Positions 1 to 12,300 of a stretch of 64,000 nucleotides of DNA are shown piece after piece; the first letter of the stretch is position 1; every line of letters starts with the position of its first letter. A model generated the notes under the pieces. That model made no database searches, was not told the DNA's origin, and saw only the letters and a list, made by a program, of their open reading frames with translations. The stretch is from Oscillospiraceae bacterium (GTDB lineage Bacteria > Bacillota > Clostridia > Oscillospirales > Acutalibacteraceae), in the NCBI GenBank assembly GCA_015066385.1, contig SVOJ01000004.1, forward strand, positions 122,925 to 186,924, written 5' to 3'. Made by a program: the position numbers and the translations under genes.

Positions 1-554
1 TCACTTGCGACTTCAGCAAAACCTGCTTTTTTGTAAAGTTGCACAGGACCTTGGAAGTCGAAATCATCTCTGTTTTCGAAAAGTTTAGCATAACCTTCAA
101 CAGCCAAATAGCCTTTTTCTTTAGCATCATTGCAGACTCTTTCAATAAAAGCTGATGCTATTCCCATACCTCTATATTCAGGTGCAACTTCAAAGCAAAC
201 AATAGAAATAGTTTTTCCACAAGTGTTTTCTTTCGCAAAATTAGGGACAAATCCTGAATAGCTTTCAATATCTGCAGCATTACACCAACCGATAGCTGTG
301 TCTCCGTCAAAAGCTAAATAACCTTGTATTCTGTTTTCGTTAAGCATTTGCACAGCATACTTACGGAGCGTTTTCTTAACACCAAAAATTTTGAACTTCT
401 TAACCATCTTTTTAATTGTTTCTTCATCCTGATTCGGTGAAGTACAATAACATGGCCCATTAGGATTGCCATCGGTAAATGCACGATTATCAAAAAAATC
501 AAGATAATCCTTGTTTAATTCTGCAACTAATGGTTTTATTGTGATATATTTCAT
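1..554 (-). CDS. GNAT-family N-acetyltransferase (3' end outside window)
   Basis: The reverse strand reads openly from an ATG at 554-552 to the left edge, giving 184 residues with no stop, so the C-terminus is missing. A GGAGGA ribosome site lies just upstream. Residues near 135-150 read PEYRGMGIASAFIERV, the acetyl-CoA pyrophosphate-binding signature (R-x-x-G-x-G/A) of GNAT enzymes, followed by the usual LYKKAGF element near the end. The substrate cannot be told. The gene is visibly AT-richer than most of the window, like the lipoprotein at 32.4-33.0 kb, which may mean separate ancestry. A sigma-70-type promoter lies upstream at 613-641. Confidence 0.85.
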   Translation of the reverse strand, partial: MKYITIKPLVAELNKDYLDFFDNRAFTDGNPNGPCYCTSPNQDEETIKKMVKKFKIFGVKKTLRKYAVQMLNENRIQGYLAFDGDTAIGWCNAADIESYSGFVPNFAKENTCGKTISIVCFEVAPEYRGMGIASAFIERVCNDAKEKGYLAVEGYAKLFENRDDFDFQGPVQLYKKAGFAEVAS

Positions 555-612
555 CAATAATCCTCCATACAGCAAATTATAAATGTATTAATACTATTTT
601 TATGTTTATTCT

Positions 613-641
613 ATTATAACATATGTAGTTGCTTTTTTCAA
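613..641 (-). promoter_or_regulatory. Promoter of the GNAT gene
   Basis: On the reverse strand, TTGAAA (641-636) and TATAAT (618-613) are separated by exactly 17 bp, about 60 bp upstream of the acetyltransferase start. Confidence 0.65.
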
Positions 642-922
642 TTAAGACAACCTCTATAATAATCAGTACGCCATATCATCAACCTTTTTATTAGCAGTTT
701 TTAAAGGTTAAAATCATAATTAACAGAGAGCAAATTCTGTTATAAAAAGTAAAAATGACATTTTTACTTTATGATTTTCTGTTATGTGAGAATATTAACA
801 TAATAACTATCGCCTTCATTAACAAACATATATTCAAAAATCGAATATTAGCAGAACTGGGTTTTTCATTAGCAGAAAACCGAAAAACCTAGTAAAATCA
901 AGGCTTCTCGGCTTTTTTTAAT
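642..922. other. AT-rich intergenic stretch without a recognisable gene
   Basis: I see no credible coding frame here. There is a short AT-rich palindrome near 747-768 (AGTAAAAATG with its complement). An imperfect stem ending in a T-run near 885-920 (CCGAAAAACC against GGCTTCTCGG) could be a weak forward-strand terminator. Nothing else stands out. Confidence 0.5.
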
Positions 923-997
923 TGGCACCCCCAACAGGAATCGAACCTGTAACTAACCCTTAGGAGGGGTTTATTATATCCATTTAACTATGGAGGC
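923..997 (-). tRNA. tRNA-Arg (anticodon CCT)
   Basis: The reverse strand folds as a tRNA with CCA encoded at the 3' end (plus-strand TGG at 923-925). The 7-bp acceptor stem is GCCTCCA/TGGGGGT with G-T wobbles. The T arm contains GGTTCGATTCC. The anticodon stem AACCC/GGGTT encloses the 7-base loop CTCCTAA, so the anticodon is CCU, reading AGG (Arg). A consensus promoter lies directly upstream at 1010-1038. Confidence 0.95.
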
Positions 998-1009
998 GGA
1001 TCACTGTAT

Positions 1010-1038
1010 ACTATAGCAGAAATTTATTTGTTTGTCAA
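1010..1038 (-). promoter_or_regulatory. Promoter of tRNA-Arg
   Basis: TTGACA (1038-1033) and TATAGT (1015-1010) on the reverse strand are spaced 17 bp apart and end 12 bp before the tRNA 5' end. Confidence 0.8.
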
Positions 1039-1050
1039 TTCTTACAAGCA

Positions 1051-1078
1051 CAGGGCGGACGGGGTGGTGTCCGCCCTG
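1051..1078 (-). terminator. Strong stem-loop after the PPC-domain gene
   Basis: A perfect 10-bp GC-rich stem (CAGGGCGGAC / GTCCGCCCTG) with an 8-base loop lies 20 bp past the stop of the PPC protein. No T-run follows on the reverse strand, so it may be a 3'-end stabiliser or a weak terminator rather than a classical one. Confidence 0.5.
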
Positions 1079-1098
1079 CGGAAGGTTACATTGTGTTT

Positions 1099-3138
1099 TT
1101 ATGATTTTTTGAGCAACAGAGTGTAAGTTTCACTGCTGAAGTAATCGCCGGCTGTAATACGGATGTAGTAATCACCCGTTCGCAGACGGTAGTATGCGCT
1201 TGCCTGCGACTGATTCCAGTTGACGGGGAGGTCATTGCGTACCGCGCCCGTGCTGTCGGTCAGCGGTAAGTCTTTTTCATCCATGGGCGTGAACACGTTG
1301 CCGTCAGCATCGGTCAGGGTCACCAACCAACCGAGGCGGTCGAGGTTGATCTGTTCATGGCTGAATGTCAAGCAGATGTCGGAATCGGCAGGGACATGCA
1401 CAACAAACCAGTCCGTATCCGTTTCAAGGCCTGTCTGTGTCAGCGAGCCCTTGACGGGTCTGCCGATGACCGCTTCGCTTGCCTTGTCGGCGATGTTGTT
1501 CGGCTCGGATTCAAAGCCCGTGTTGCTTGTGTGGGTGATTTCCACAGTGTACGGCTCGCCCGAGAAATAGCGATTATCGCTGTCAATGCAGACATAATAA
1601 CGGCCTGCGGCAACGCCGAGTTCGGGGGAAATGTTAACAGTATCCATCCAATTGGAAACGAACGAGTGCAGCACTTGTCCGTCTGCATTGAGAACGGAAA
1701 TATTCCAGCCGTCGTTGTCTTCTGCAAGGGCGGCATGGCGGAATGTTACCTGCAATGAGCCTGCTTTTGCAAGGTCAACAGCATAGTAGTCAAGGTCAAT
1801 GCCCTGGGTGCGATTGTTCATCATGCCGGTATATTCTTTGCCCGCCTGTACGAGGGTAGCTGTAGCAAAGGTGTCATTACTTTCCTGTTCAAACAGGTTC
1901 GCCTGCACGCAATCGACCTTCACGGAATAATCCTGCGTGCTGTGCACTCTACCCTTGATACAGATAAAATAAGTTCCTTCGGCAAGACCGACCTTTTCAC
2001 CCGTGACACTGCCCTCAGCAATGGCGGCATTGTTGAAACTCAAAGGATTTAAAGCCGCATCATACAGTGTGATCTGCCAGGCAACGGAAATCATATCCAT
2101 CGCCGCATGCGTAAAGGTATAATGTGCATAACCGTCAAAGGGCATGCGGAACAGATACCAGTCTTCGTCCGTTTCCGTCGCAGTTTCGTACTTGGCAGAT
2201 GCTCCTTTCATAGCACAACCCGCATACAATTCGGTGTAGCGTGCGGGGGTGTCATTGGGTTCGCTTTCGCGGTCATATTCGGCTGTAAATTCAGCAAGAA
2301 CGGTCACATCATCCCTGCTGAATGTGCCGTTTTGTGCAAGGACAAGTCTGTAAGTTCCGGGCTGCACGCCGATGGCAGCAGAGGTGACCGTATCGGTCGC
2401 CACATTGGAAGGCAGGATGTTGAGCCTGCGGTAAGCAGTGGAATTGCTTTTTCCCACAAGGTCATATTCTTCGTAAAGCGTGAGCTTCCAGCCGATGTCA
2501 CTGAACGGCCCATTGGACGGATATCCCAGTGTACAGCGGATATAGCCGCGTTCAGTAACGGTAAGAACATAAACCACACCCTCGCCGTCCGACGGCAGGG
2601 AGGTAGTGACCTGTGCACCGAAACGAAGCGGACGAACAGTGGTTTCGCCCGTATTTTCGGGCTGTATGACATCGGCAACAGGCAAAGAGGTTTGCTGTGT
2701 TGCAGGCAGTTGTGTTGCTTTCTGCACATTCGGCTGTTCCTGTGCAAGGGCGGTTGATTGTGCCTGCAAGGGAAAGGATTGCGGTTTTTGTGTCGGTGCA
2801 AAGGTACAGGTTGTCGGTTCCTGCTCACTTCTGACAGATTGCGGCATAACAGACTGCGTTGTCGGTGTGACGGCAATCACTTTGTCGCTTGCGGGTTCTG
2901 CGGGCAGCGTTGCATCTGCCGTGAACAATTCGGCAGGAGCTTCCGGAACAACGCAAGGTGCCGCCGTGCTTTCTTCGGTTTTCTGCACCTGTGTAACGGT
3001 ATATGAGCGTGCGCCGTCATAATCCGACAGCAATTTTGTCTGCATAAAGCGCGGCGAAAACTGCACGGTTAGCAAAACTGCCGTCCATATGCAGACTGTC
3101 ACACAAAGAATCTGCCGCAGCATCTGTTTTCGTTTCAC
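1099..3138 (-). CDS. Secreted or membrane-anchored protein with three PPC-like domains
   Basis: This 679-residue protein has an N-terminal hydrophobic segment (about residues 8-27) that is a signal peptide or membrane anchor, then a Thr/Gln/Pro/Ala-rich linker to about residue 165. Three or four beta-rich modules follow. Three begin with the E-x-E-x-N-D/N hallmark of bacterial pre-peptidase C-terminal (PPC) domains (ESEPNDTPA, EQESNDTFA, ESEPNNIAD), each followed by a D-x-D-W/Y-Y/F-x-V/F element. PPC domains usually accompany secreted enzymes, but no catalytic domain is visible, so binding or a structural role is likely. I chose the GTG at 3138-3136 because GGAG at 3150-3147 overlaps the upstream GTG (3147-3145) and stands 8 bp from this one. 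An ATG at codon 6 is another possibility. Confidence 0.75.
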   Translation of the reverse strand: MKRKQMLRQILCVTVCIWTAVLLTVQFSPRFMQTKLLSDYDGARSYTVTQVQKTEESTAAPCVVPEAPAELFTADATLPAEPASDKVIAVTPTTQSVMPQSVRSEQEPTTCTFAPTQKPQSFPLQAQSTALAQEQPNVQKATQLPATQQTSLPVADVIQPENTGETTVRPLRFGAQVTTSLPSDGEGVVYVLTVTERGYIRCTLGYPSNGPFSDIGWKLTLYEEYDLVGKSNSTAYRRLNILPSNVATDTVTSAAIGVQPGTYRLVLAQNGTFSRDDVTVLAEFTAEYDRESEPNDTPARYTELYAGCAMKGASAKYETATETDEDWYLFRMPFDGYAHYTFTHAAMDMISVAWQITLYDAALNPLSFNNAAIAEGSVTGEKVGLAEGTYFICIKGRVHSTQDYSVKVDCVQANLFEQESNDTFATATLVQAGKEYTGMMNNRTQGIDLDYYAVDLAKAGSLQVTFRHAALAEDNDGWNISVLNADGQVLHSFVSNWMDTVNISPELGVAAGRYYVCIDSDNRYFSGEPYTVEITHTSNTGFESEPNNIADKASEAVIGRPVKGSLTQTGLETDTDWFVVHVPADSDICLTFSHEQINLDRLGWLVTLTDADGNVFTPMDEKDLPLTDSTGAVRNDLPVNWNQSQASAYYRLRTGDYYIRITAGDYFSSETYTLLLKKS

Positions 3139-3214
3139 AGCACACACTCCTTTCCTTTTTATGATATAGGGATATCCTTAATTTTAACATATATAAAGGG
3201 GGATTGCAAGAACC

Positions 3215-3262
3215 AAAAAATACAAAAAAAGGATCACAAAAAAATACAAAAAAAGGATCAAA
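3215..3262. repeat. Two tandem copies of a 24-bp A-rich unit
   Basis: The unit (A6-TAC-A7-GGATCA plus two bases) is present twice with one mismatch, between the PPC gene and the terminator of the giant gene. On the reverse strand this puts several T-runs after the terminator hairpin of the giant gene, so it may act as reserve termination signals. Confidence 0.7.
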
Positions 3263-3263
3263 A

Positions 3264-3297
3264 TCGCACCGCCGCAGGAAAACCTGCGGCGGTGTGA
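3264..3297 (-). terminator. Rho-independent terminator of the giant repeat protein gene
   Basis: A 15-bp stem (core CACCGCCGCAGG / CCTGCGGCGGTG) with a 4-base loop is followed by TTTT on the reverse strand. It starts 10 bp past the stop codon at 3307. Confidence 0.9.
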
Positions 3298-3306
3298 TGA
3301 TTGCGC

Positions 3307-6300
3307 TTATCTGAAGAGATTTCTGAACCATTCAATAATGCGCTCGAAGAATTCGAGGATCTTGGCAAAGATACTCTTTTCGGGTACTTCATCGGTATCG
3401 TACTGCTGATCATCATCAAATTCGGGTTTGCCGATGACGGGCAGTGCCGAAATTTCAATGTTTTCATGTACGTTATAGATGTAGTAGACACCGTTTGCAT
3501 CGGGTGCGACATTACTGCCGTTTGCGGTCAGGATGTAACCGCCCTGATTCAGATATTCTGCGGTGGTGGGATTGAGCGTGAATGCAAGGGTATCGCCTGC
3601 CTTGACACGGATGATTTCTGCCATTGCACCTTCGGAGGCAATAACTTTGCCGTTCATAACCAGATCGCAAGCGAACAGATCGAGAACGATCAGATTGTAA
3701 TTGTCTGCCGAGTAGAAGAAGTTAATGGTGATGCTGTCTGTCTTCAGGCCGTCCAGCGTGGTAACGGTGAAGGTAACTTCACCCGGCTTGTGCGAGGTGA
3801 TCATACCGTCCTGTGTCACGCTTGCAACAGAAGGATCGGAAGATTCCCAAATGACTTGCTTATTGCCTGCATTCGAAGGCTTGATGGAGGTGACAAGTTG
3901 ATAGGTGGTACCGACATAAGCCTGCGAACCGGACGTGGTGATGTCAATGGAAACAACCGGAGTATCGGACAGAACAGGAATTTCATGGGTTTCGAACCAA
4001 TCACATCTTGAGCAGACACGCTTGAGAACGCCCGTTTCGGTGGTGGTTGCGGGCACATCCACATACCAGCTGCCGATGTCATGGCCGAGTGCGGGAAGTA
4101 CCTTATATTTCGAGAGGACCTCGCCGCAGACGGAACAGACACTGTCTGCCGTATTACCGGGTGTGTCGCAGGTGGGTTCCACTGCGGGAATCTGCACCAC
4201 AGGCATATGGCCGTTTGCAGGTGCGATTTCGTAATTACATATCGTACATATAAGTGCCTGTGTACAGTCAGCATCCATGCCCGGATTGTGTGCTTCAGCT
4301 TTGTACATGGCCTTAATTGTGGTGTAGCCGTGGATGAAGCTTATGTCTTCAGACCAGCCGAGGAATTCGTAGTGACCGTCTGCATCGGGAGCTCTGTCAG
4401 CAAGCACGGGCGGTGTTGCGGGCAGACCGTAGACGACGCTCTGCAGATCCAGAATGTTGTCATTGTGATCCACAAAGGTGACGGTGTAGGTGTTTCTGGT
4501 GTAGTAATAACGGACCGTTCTGCTACCGTCGGCGGCAATGACAATGGTACGTTTTGCGGGAGAAGTGAAACCTTCTTTGTCGCGGGTAGCAACTTCAACA
4601 ACTGCACCCGTTTCGCCGTGGCAGTATTCGGTTTCCATCAGGCTGTCGGGATAGCTGACACAGTCAGTATCCTGATAGTAGTGATAAACCGTGTACGGTG
4701 TATCGGTGTTCGCAGCCCACGAAGCGGTGAGATACAGATTGCCTGCCGTCATGGTTTCGGGAAGTGCCGGTGTCCAACCTGCGAAGGTATAGCCCTGGAA
4801 GGATGGTGCTGCGGGCGGAACAACCGTTTCGCCGAAAGCATAGGTCTGCGATGCCACAGGTGTGCCGCCGTTGGAATCGAAGTGGATGGTGTAATTATTT
4901 CTGGTGTAGTAATAATCCACCGCCGCACTGCCGTCAGGCAGAATAGTCAGGGTCTCAGCTACGGGAGAGGTAAAGCCGGGATAGGTCTTGACCTGCGGTA
5001 TGACCGTGCTGAGGGTCGTACCTGTCAGGGCTTCTTCTTCAAACAGAGTATAGGTGTCAGCACCGATATTCTGCTGATGATGTCTGACCGTGTACGGGGT
5101 GTTATTGGAAACCGTCCACTGTGCGGTGTAAGTGCGGTCGCCTGTCTGTTCACGGAAGGTGACATAAGACGAGATACCTGCAATGCCTGTACCCTTCCAG
5201 CCAAGGAAGCGGTAACCTGGCTTGACGGGATTGACAAGTGTGACCGTTTCTTCAATGGTGTAAGAAAGCGGATTTGCACCGTTGTCCGAACCGCCGTCCA
5301 GATTATAGGTGATTGCATAGCGGGTGGGTTCCCAATGTGCGGTATAGGAACGGTCGCCCATGGAACCGACTGCGATTTCAACATTCAGTTCTTTGGTATC
5401 ACCGTTGCTGCCCGTCCAACCGACGAAGGTATATCCGTACTTGGTAGGCTGATTGAGCGTAAAGGTTGCGGTTTCAATGTTGTAGGAAACAGGATTGCCC
5501 ACAGCCGTACCGCCGCCCAGTGCATAGCCGATAGAATAAGTCAGAGGATTCCACTGTGCAATGCTGACAACGTTGTTTGCGGGCATCTTGTCTGCCACAA
5601 CGGGGCTCCAGCCCGTGAACTTATAACCTGCTCTGGACGGATTTTCGGGAGCGGTAACGGGATAATCGTAATAATACTCTCTTATAATATCTTCGTAGCC
5701 GACAGCTTGGAAGGTATAGGTGTAAATATTACGCTCGTAATAGAAGTTGAATACGGTGGACCCATCAGCCGCGACTTTCTTGCTCTGGGCATCGGCTGTC
5801 TTGAAGCCTGCATAAGCGGGAACGTGCGGTGTTACTTCCATATCGGAGGTAAATGTGCCGACAAAGCTTGCATTTTCATCCTTGGTATACGTCTTTACAC
5901 CACCATCGGACGGAATATCCATCAGCCAGTAGTTGACCGTATACTTCGTATCGGTGTTTGCTGTCCAGACAGCTGTGAATACAAGATCGCCCGTGGTATC
6001 CTTGTTTGCATTGACGGTAACATCCTTTTGGATTCCGTCAATGACGGTACCCTTCCAGCCCTCAAAGCTGTAACCGACCTTTTCGGGGTTGTTCAGCGTG
6101 AAGCTGTCGAGCACGGTATAGGAAGTCGGGTTGGTCTTGCCGTCTGTCAGTTGACCGCCATCCAGATTGTAGGCAATGGCATAATTGTTGATCTGCCAGT
6201 TTGCACTCAGGTTGATGTCACCTGTTGTGCCTGCGGGGATGGTAATGACATCCGTACCGGTGTAATCACCGCTCCAGCCTGTGAAGGTATAGCCGAGTCT

Positions 6301-9300
6301 GGTGGGCTGTTTGATAACCACGGTATCAAGAACGGTATAGGTCGTCTTGTTGTCGGCATGGTTGGTACCTTCATTGAGGGCATAGTTGATGTTATAGGTA
6401 TTCAGCGTTGCCGTGGCAGTGAGTGTTACATTGCCGTCGGGCATGACGAACTTATGCGGATTCTTTGTGCTGTCTTCCACCTTATCGGTATCGGACGTCC
6501 ACTTTGCAAAGGTGTAGCCGTCTGCAACCGTGGCAAGAATTTCAGTTTCTGCACCGTAATAAACCTGTTTGGTTACGGGGCTGACAGCCGTGATACCGTT
6601 GCCGTCAATCGTAAGATTCAGTTCATACTGATTACGTGCATAATAAATCTTCAGAACCAGTTCGTCTTTATAATCGACGACACCTGTCAGTTTGCTGAGG
6701 GTTTCATCCACGGTGAAGCCCGTCTTTGCATCGGGTGTCAGAACGATTTCCTGATCCGTTTCGGATGCAATGGGATCGGTCTCAGCATCAGGAGTGTTCA
6801 GATACTGACCGTCGGTCGTCATGATGTAGGTTTCGACCTTGTAGTAGTGGGTCTGCACCTGCCATACGGCTTCGAAACTGAGGTTGCCGATCGAACCGCC
6901 TGCAAAGGAAACGTTCTTTTCAGGTGTGTCACCGTTGGAGCCGATCCAGCCGAGGAAATCATAACCGTTTCTGACGGGATCCTGCAGGATAACGGTTGCA
7001 TCCTCAATGGTGTAGGTGGTCGGCATATCGCCCTGCGGTGTACCGTTGTGCAGTTCATAACTGACGGTGTAGACAATGGGCGTCCACTTGGCAGTGTATT
7101 CCTTGTCGCCCACAGAACCGTTTGCAATGGTCACAACCGTGCTCGGGGTTGTGCCGTTGGAACCGACCCAACCTGCGAAGTCATAACCTTCGCGTGTGGG
7201 ATTGTTCAGTGTGAAGGTATCGGTGGTAACGGTATAGGTTGCGGGATTGGTTGCCGTACCGCCGTCAAGATCATAAGCAATGGTGTATTCGATGATACTT
7301 GCGTTTGCGGTCAGTGCCACATCGGCAGTACCGATGGTGATGGTGTAGTCAGGTGCGGCAGAAACGACTGTTCCGTCGGCATTCGTCCAGCCTGCCCATG
7401 CATAACCGCTGTTGACGGTTGCATTGACGGTGAGTTCATAACCGTAACGGTATTCGCCTGCACCGCTGACACTTGCAACACCTTCCATGGTGCCGTCAAG
7501 CGAGACATTGTAAACTTCGCGGTCATAGTAATATTTTACCGTGACAGCACCGTCACCCTTGACGAAAATGCGCTGTGCGGCAGGTGCCTTGAAGCCCGTG
7601 TAGGTATTGACAGCGGGTTCAAAGTACTTGTCGGTTTCAATCTGAACGGTCTTGGTATCGGCAGTGACAAGGGTGTATTCGTTGTCATAGATATTCTGCT
7701 GATAATGTTCGACCGTGCAATCGTTGAGATTTGCCTGCCAGATTGCAGTGTAGGCACGGTTGCCGACAGAGCCCTTTTCAATCGTTACGGTCTGTTCTGC
7801 GTTTGCAAGTGCTGTACCCGTCCAACCGAGGAAGGTGTAACCGACCTTCTTGGGATTGTTCAGTGTGAAGGTGTCGGTTTCAACGGTGTAGGAATGCTTG
7901 TTTTCTGCATCGAGCGTGCTGTTTTCAAGACCGCTGTAAGAAATGGTATAGGTGATGATCTTGCGATCCACCTTGATTGTTACATTGTCAATGATGGATG
8001 CACCGACAAGTGTAAGCGTTGCAGAACCGTCTGCATGGATCGTCCATGTGTAATCGGTATTGACAACGGCGGTTTTGTCGCCGATGGTAACGGTGATGGT
8101 TTCGGGCAATTCATAACCTGCCGCCGGTGTGAGAGTTGCGGAATAATCAACATCGACCGTTGCGGTTGTATTGCCGACATAATCGATATTGCTCATTTCG
8201 GTTGCGACGGTAAAGGTACGTGCTGTCCACTGTGCTTCAAAGGTTGCATTGCCGTAGGTGTCTTTTACGGCTTTGCCTGCCGGATAGGTTTCACCGACAA
8301 CCCAGTAGACAAGTCCGGAGTCGTTTTCTTCGCAACTGGTTTCGGTGACAAGCCAACCGTCAAAGGCATAGCCGGGACGGACGGGTGTGGGCAGAACCTG
8401 CGTTGCATCCGAAATGGTGTAGGTCAGGAAGGTGGGATCCACCGAGCCGCCGACGGTGTTGAACGAAAGGGTGTATTGTACTTCTGTCCACTGTGCGGTC
8501 AGGGTTGCATTACCGAAGTTGCCGTTGACAGAGGTACCTGCAGCGAAGTTATCGTTCAGTACCCAGCTGCCGTCTGCGGTTGTGACAAGCCAGCCTTGGA
8601 AGTAATAACCGTTGCGGGTGACAGCGGGCAGTGTGGAAGCGGATTCAATATTGTAGTCAATATTCTCCACTGCCGTGCCGCCGTTTGCATCGAGCGTCAG
8701 CGTGTAAGCATCTGTTGACCAGTGTGCGGTATAGGTGCCGCCGTCCAGAGGCATAGTTTCGGGCAGATCGACCTTGTTGCCCTTTGCATCGTACCAGCCT
8801 GCGAAGGTGTAGCCGGTTCTGGTGGGATCGGCAACCGGTGCAAGATCTTTGTCAAAGTAGTCGGTGACAACCTTGTTTTTCTGATCGTTTGCAAAGTCAT
8901 AGGTTACGGTGTACTGATTGCGTTTGTATTTTGCAATCAGGTGCAGTTCACCTGTGCCGGGAATGATACCGGTGGTAATGCTGTTGGCAGTATCGGGAGT
9001 GAATCCTGCAAGCAGGGTACGGGAATCGTACAGATCATATGCAACATCATATCCCGTAAACTGCTGCGAGCCACTCGGATTGGTAAGAACCGTATCGGGC
9101 GTGTTGCTATAAGAGCCGTCGGTGTTCATGTAATAAACATCAACATACCAATCGTTCTTATTTGCACTCCACATGGAACGAAGAGTGAGATTGCCGACCA
9201 TGTTGGTGATGGTATCATTTTCCAGTGTGGTCTCGGAATCCTGACCATCAAGACGGTAAACCCAACCGGAGAAGGAATAGCCTGCCCAGGTCAGTTCATT

Positions 9301-12300
9301 CAGCTTGATTGTGGATTCAACCGTGTAGGTTGTGGGGTTGGTCTTGCCGTCAACCACAAGCGATCCGTTCGGATTGATATAGGTAATGGTGTATGTGTTG
9401 ATTTCCCACTTTGCATTGATGGTTACATTTTCAGCGGGAACGGTGGCGGGAATTTCGGCATCCCAACCCTTGAAGGTATAACCGCGTTTGGTCGGATCGG
9501 CAGGTTTTGCGATCGGCGTGCCGTAGTCTGCGGTGACGGATTCAATTGCAGTGCCGCCATCGGTGTTGAATGTGACGGTGTACTGATTGATATTCCACAA
9601 AGCCGTGATGGTCATGTTTTCAGCGGGCATGGTGGCGGGAACCGGAACATTCCAACCGCCGAATGTGTAACCCGTCTTGGTCGGGTCAGCGGGAGCAGTG
9701 ATTGCTGTGCCGAAGTCCTGTGTGATGGGTGCAACTGCCGAACCACCGTCGGTGTTGAAGGTGATGGTATAACTGTTGACCGTCCAGTTTGCGGTGATGG
9801 TCATGTTTTCAGCGGGCATGGTGGCGGGAATTTCAGTATCCCAACCTGCAAAGGTGTAACCTGTTCTGGTCGGATTTGCGGGAGCAACAATTGCCGTGCC
9901 GTAATCCTGCGTCATGGGTGCAATAACGGTATCACCCGTGTTTGCAAAGGTGATGGTATACTGATTGATATTCCATGTACCCGTGATTTCAAGATCACCT
10001 GCGGGCATGTGTGTGGGCGTTTCCTTATCCCAACCCGCAAAGGTGTAACCTTCAACATTCGTAGCGGGTGCTGTATCAACCACTGCACCATAGAAATATG
10101 TCTTTTCCGATGTTGCACCGCCGAAGAGATTGTAAGTCAGTTTGTACTGATTTCGGGTATACTTATAAACCACTTTCGTGCTGCCGTCGGGGTTGACGGT
10201 GACGGGCTGTGCTTCGGGAGAAGTAAAGCCTGTGTAAGCGTTGACAGGCGGTGTGACAGTTCCGTCTGCAACACCGTTTTCATAAACCGTGGTATCGGTT
10301 GCGATAAGATCATATTCACCGTTGAGGTTCATCTTGTAATGCTCAACCGTATACTTGATATTGCTGTTTGCACTCCACTGTGCGGTGTAGGTGCGGTCGC
10401 CTGTTGCATTTTCCAGTTTGACGGAATCATAGGTGTTTGTACCGTCCGACCAGCCTGCAAAGGTGTAACCGACGCGCGTGGGTGTGTCGAGCGTGATGGT
10501 CTCATTCACCGTATAATCACGGACGGTCTTTTCGGGATTGCCGTTGTAAATACCGCCGTTGGGATCAATAGTGAGCGTATACTCATTGACACTCCAGTTT
10601 GCCGTATAAGAACGATTACCGAGCCAGCCTTTTTCAATCGCAACAGTCATCTGCGGTGCAGTACCGTTGGAACCGGTCCAGCCGAGGAAGGTATAACCCG
10701 TTCTGGTGGGATTGTTGAGGGTAAAGGTTTCGGTATTGACGGTATAGGTGTCGGGATTTGCCGCAGCAACACTGCCGCCGTCAAGATTATAGGAAATGGT
10801 GTAGTTGATGATTTGTGCATTGGCGGTCAGGGACACATCGGCAGTACCCATTGTGAAGGTGTATTCCTGATCTGCATAGGTGCCGTTTGCATCCGACCAA
10901 TTCACCCATGCATAACCGGGCATGAGTTCTGCCTTGACGGTGACGGATGCACCGAAATAGTAAGTTTCTGCACCGCTGACGGAGGCAATGCCCTCACCGG
11001 ATGCAAGTGTGACGGTGTGCTGATCGCGTTTGTAGTACCCCTTGAGCACAAGTGCTTCACTTTCGAGGTCGGTTGCCGGGATGGTACCGGTCAATACCTT
11101 ATCACCGACAATGGTGAAGCCGGTTTCATCGGGCATTGTGTAGGTAACATCCGTAGCGGTCTGTGCCGTATAGTCATAGTGATACTTCGGTGTTTCGGGA
11201 TATTCACCGTTGAGATCCATGAAGTACAGATCCACATAGTAAGTCTGTGTCTTGGGAGTCCATGTAGCCTTATAGGAACGGTTTTCGACGGAGCCTGCGG
11301 GGATGGTCACGTTTTTGACAGCACCGTCAAGATCCGTTCCCGTCCAGCCTGCGAATTCATAGCCGGGCTTAGTGGGATTGTTGAGGGTGATGGAAAGACT
11401 GTTGACATTATAACCGGTCGGATTGGCAACCGCAACCGTGCCGCCGTCAAGTTCATAAGAGATGGTATAATTCTTGACCTGCCATTTTGCGGTGTAGGTG
11501 CGATTATTGACGGAACCCTTTGCAATGGTGACGGTCTGTTCGGGGGTGTCACCGTTGGAGCCGATCCAGCCGAGGAAGTCATAACCGCGTTTGGTCGGGT
11601 TGATGAGGGTGAAGTCATCCGTGGTGACATTGAACGATTCAACATTGCTTTCGCCCGCTGCAAGTGCACCGCCGTCATAGTTATAAGAGATCGTATATTC
11701 GATCAGAGAGGTGGCGGCTGTCAGGGTGACATCGCCTGCGGGGATGGATTCAATGGTGAAGGTAAGATTTTCGTTGTTTGCAACAAGCGTTTCATCCGAA
11801 GATTTCCAGCCTTCAAACTTGTAGCCTGCGGCAAGCGTTGCAGTAACGGTCAGTTTGTCGCCGTATTCAAGGGGCTTTGTTGCGGTGGCTTCGGACAGAC
11901 CTGCGGCAGAGGCATCAATGGTCACGGTGTAGCTGTTTCTGGTGTACTTGTATTCTACAACCGTACTGCCGTCTGCTTTGATGGTGACGGTCTGTGCTTC
12001 GGGCGACTTGAAGCCTTCATAAGACTTGACTGCGGGTGTTACTTCACTTTCGGTTTTGCCGTTGAGATTTTCGGTTTCCTTTGCTGTGAAGGTATCTGCA
12101 TTCAGATCTTCAAGCAGGTGAACAACCTTATAAGCGGTGTTTTCATTGGGAATAAACTGTGCGGTCAGGGTCAGGTCTTCTGCGGGCATGGTCGCGATGT
12201 CTGCAGGATTCCATCCTCCGAAGGTATAGCCTTCCTTGACGGGATCTGCGGGCTTGACAATGGGCTGTTCATACTTGTAAGTTTCTGTCTTCACTGTCAC

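Noticed and set aside
3307..3400. LPXTG or SLH wall anchor at the end of the giant protein
   Set aside because: No LPXTG-like motif, no SLH repeats and no plain transmembrane helix; the end is an amphipathic aromatic helix.
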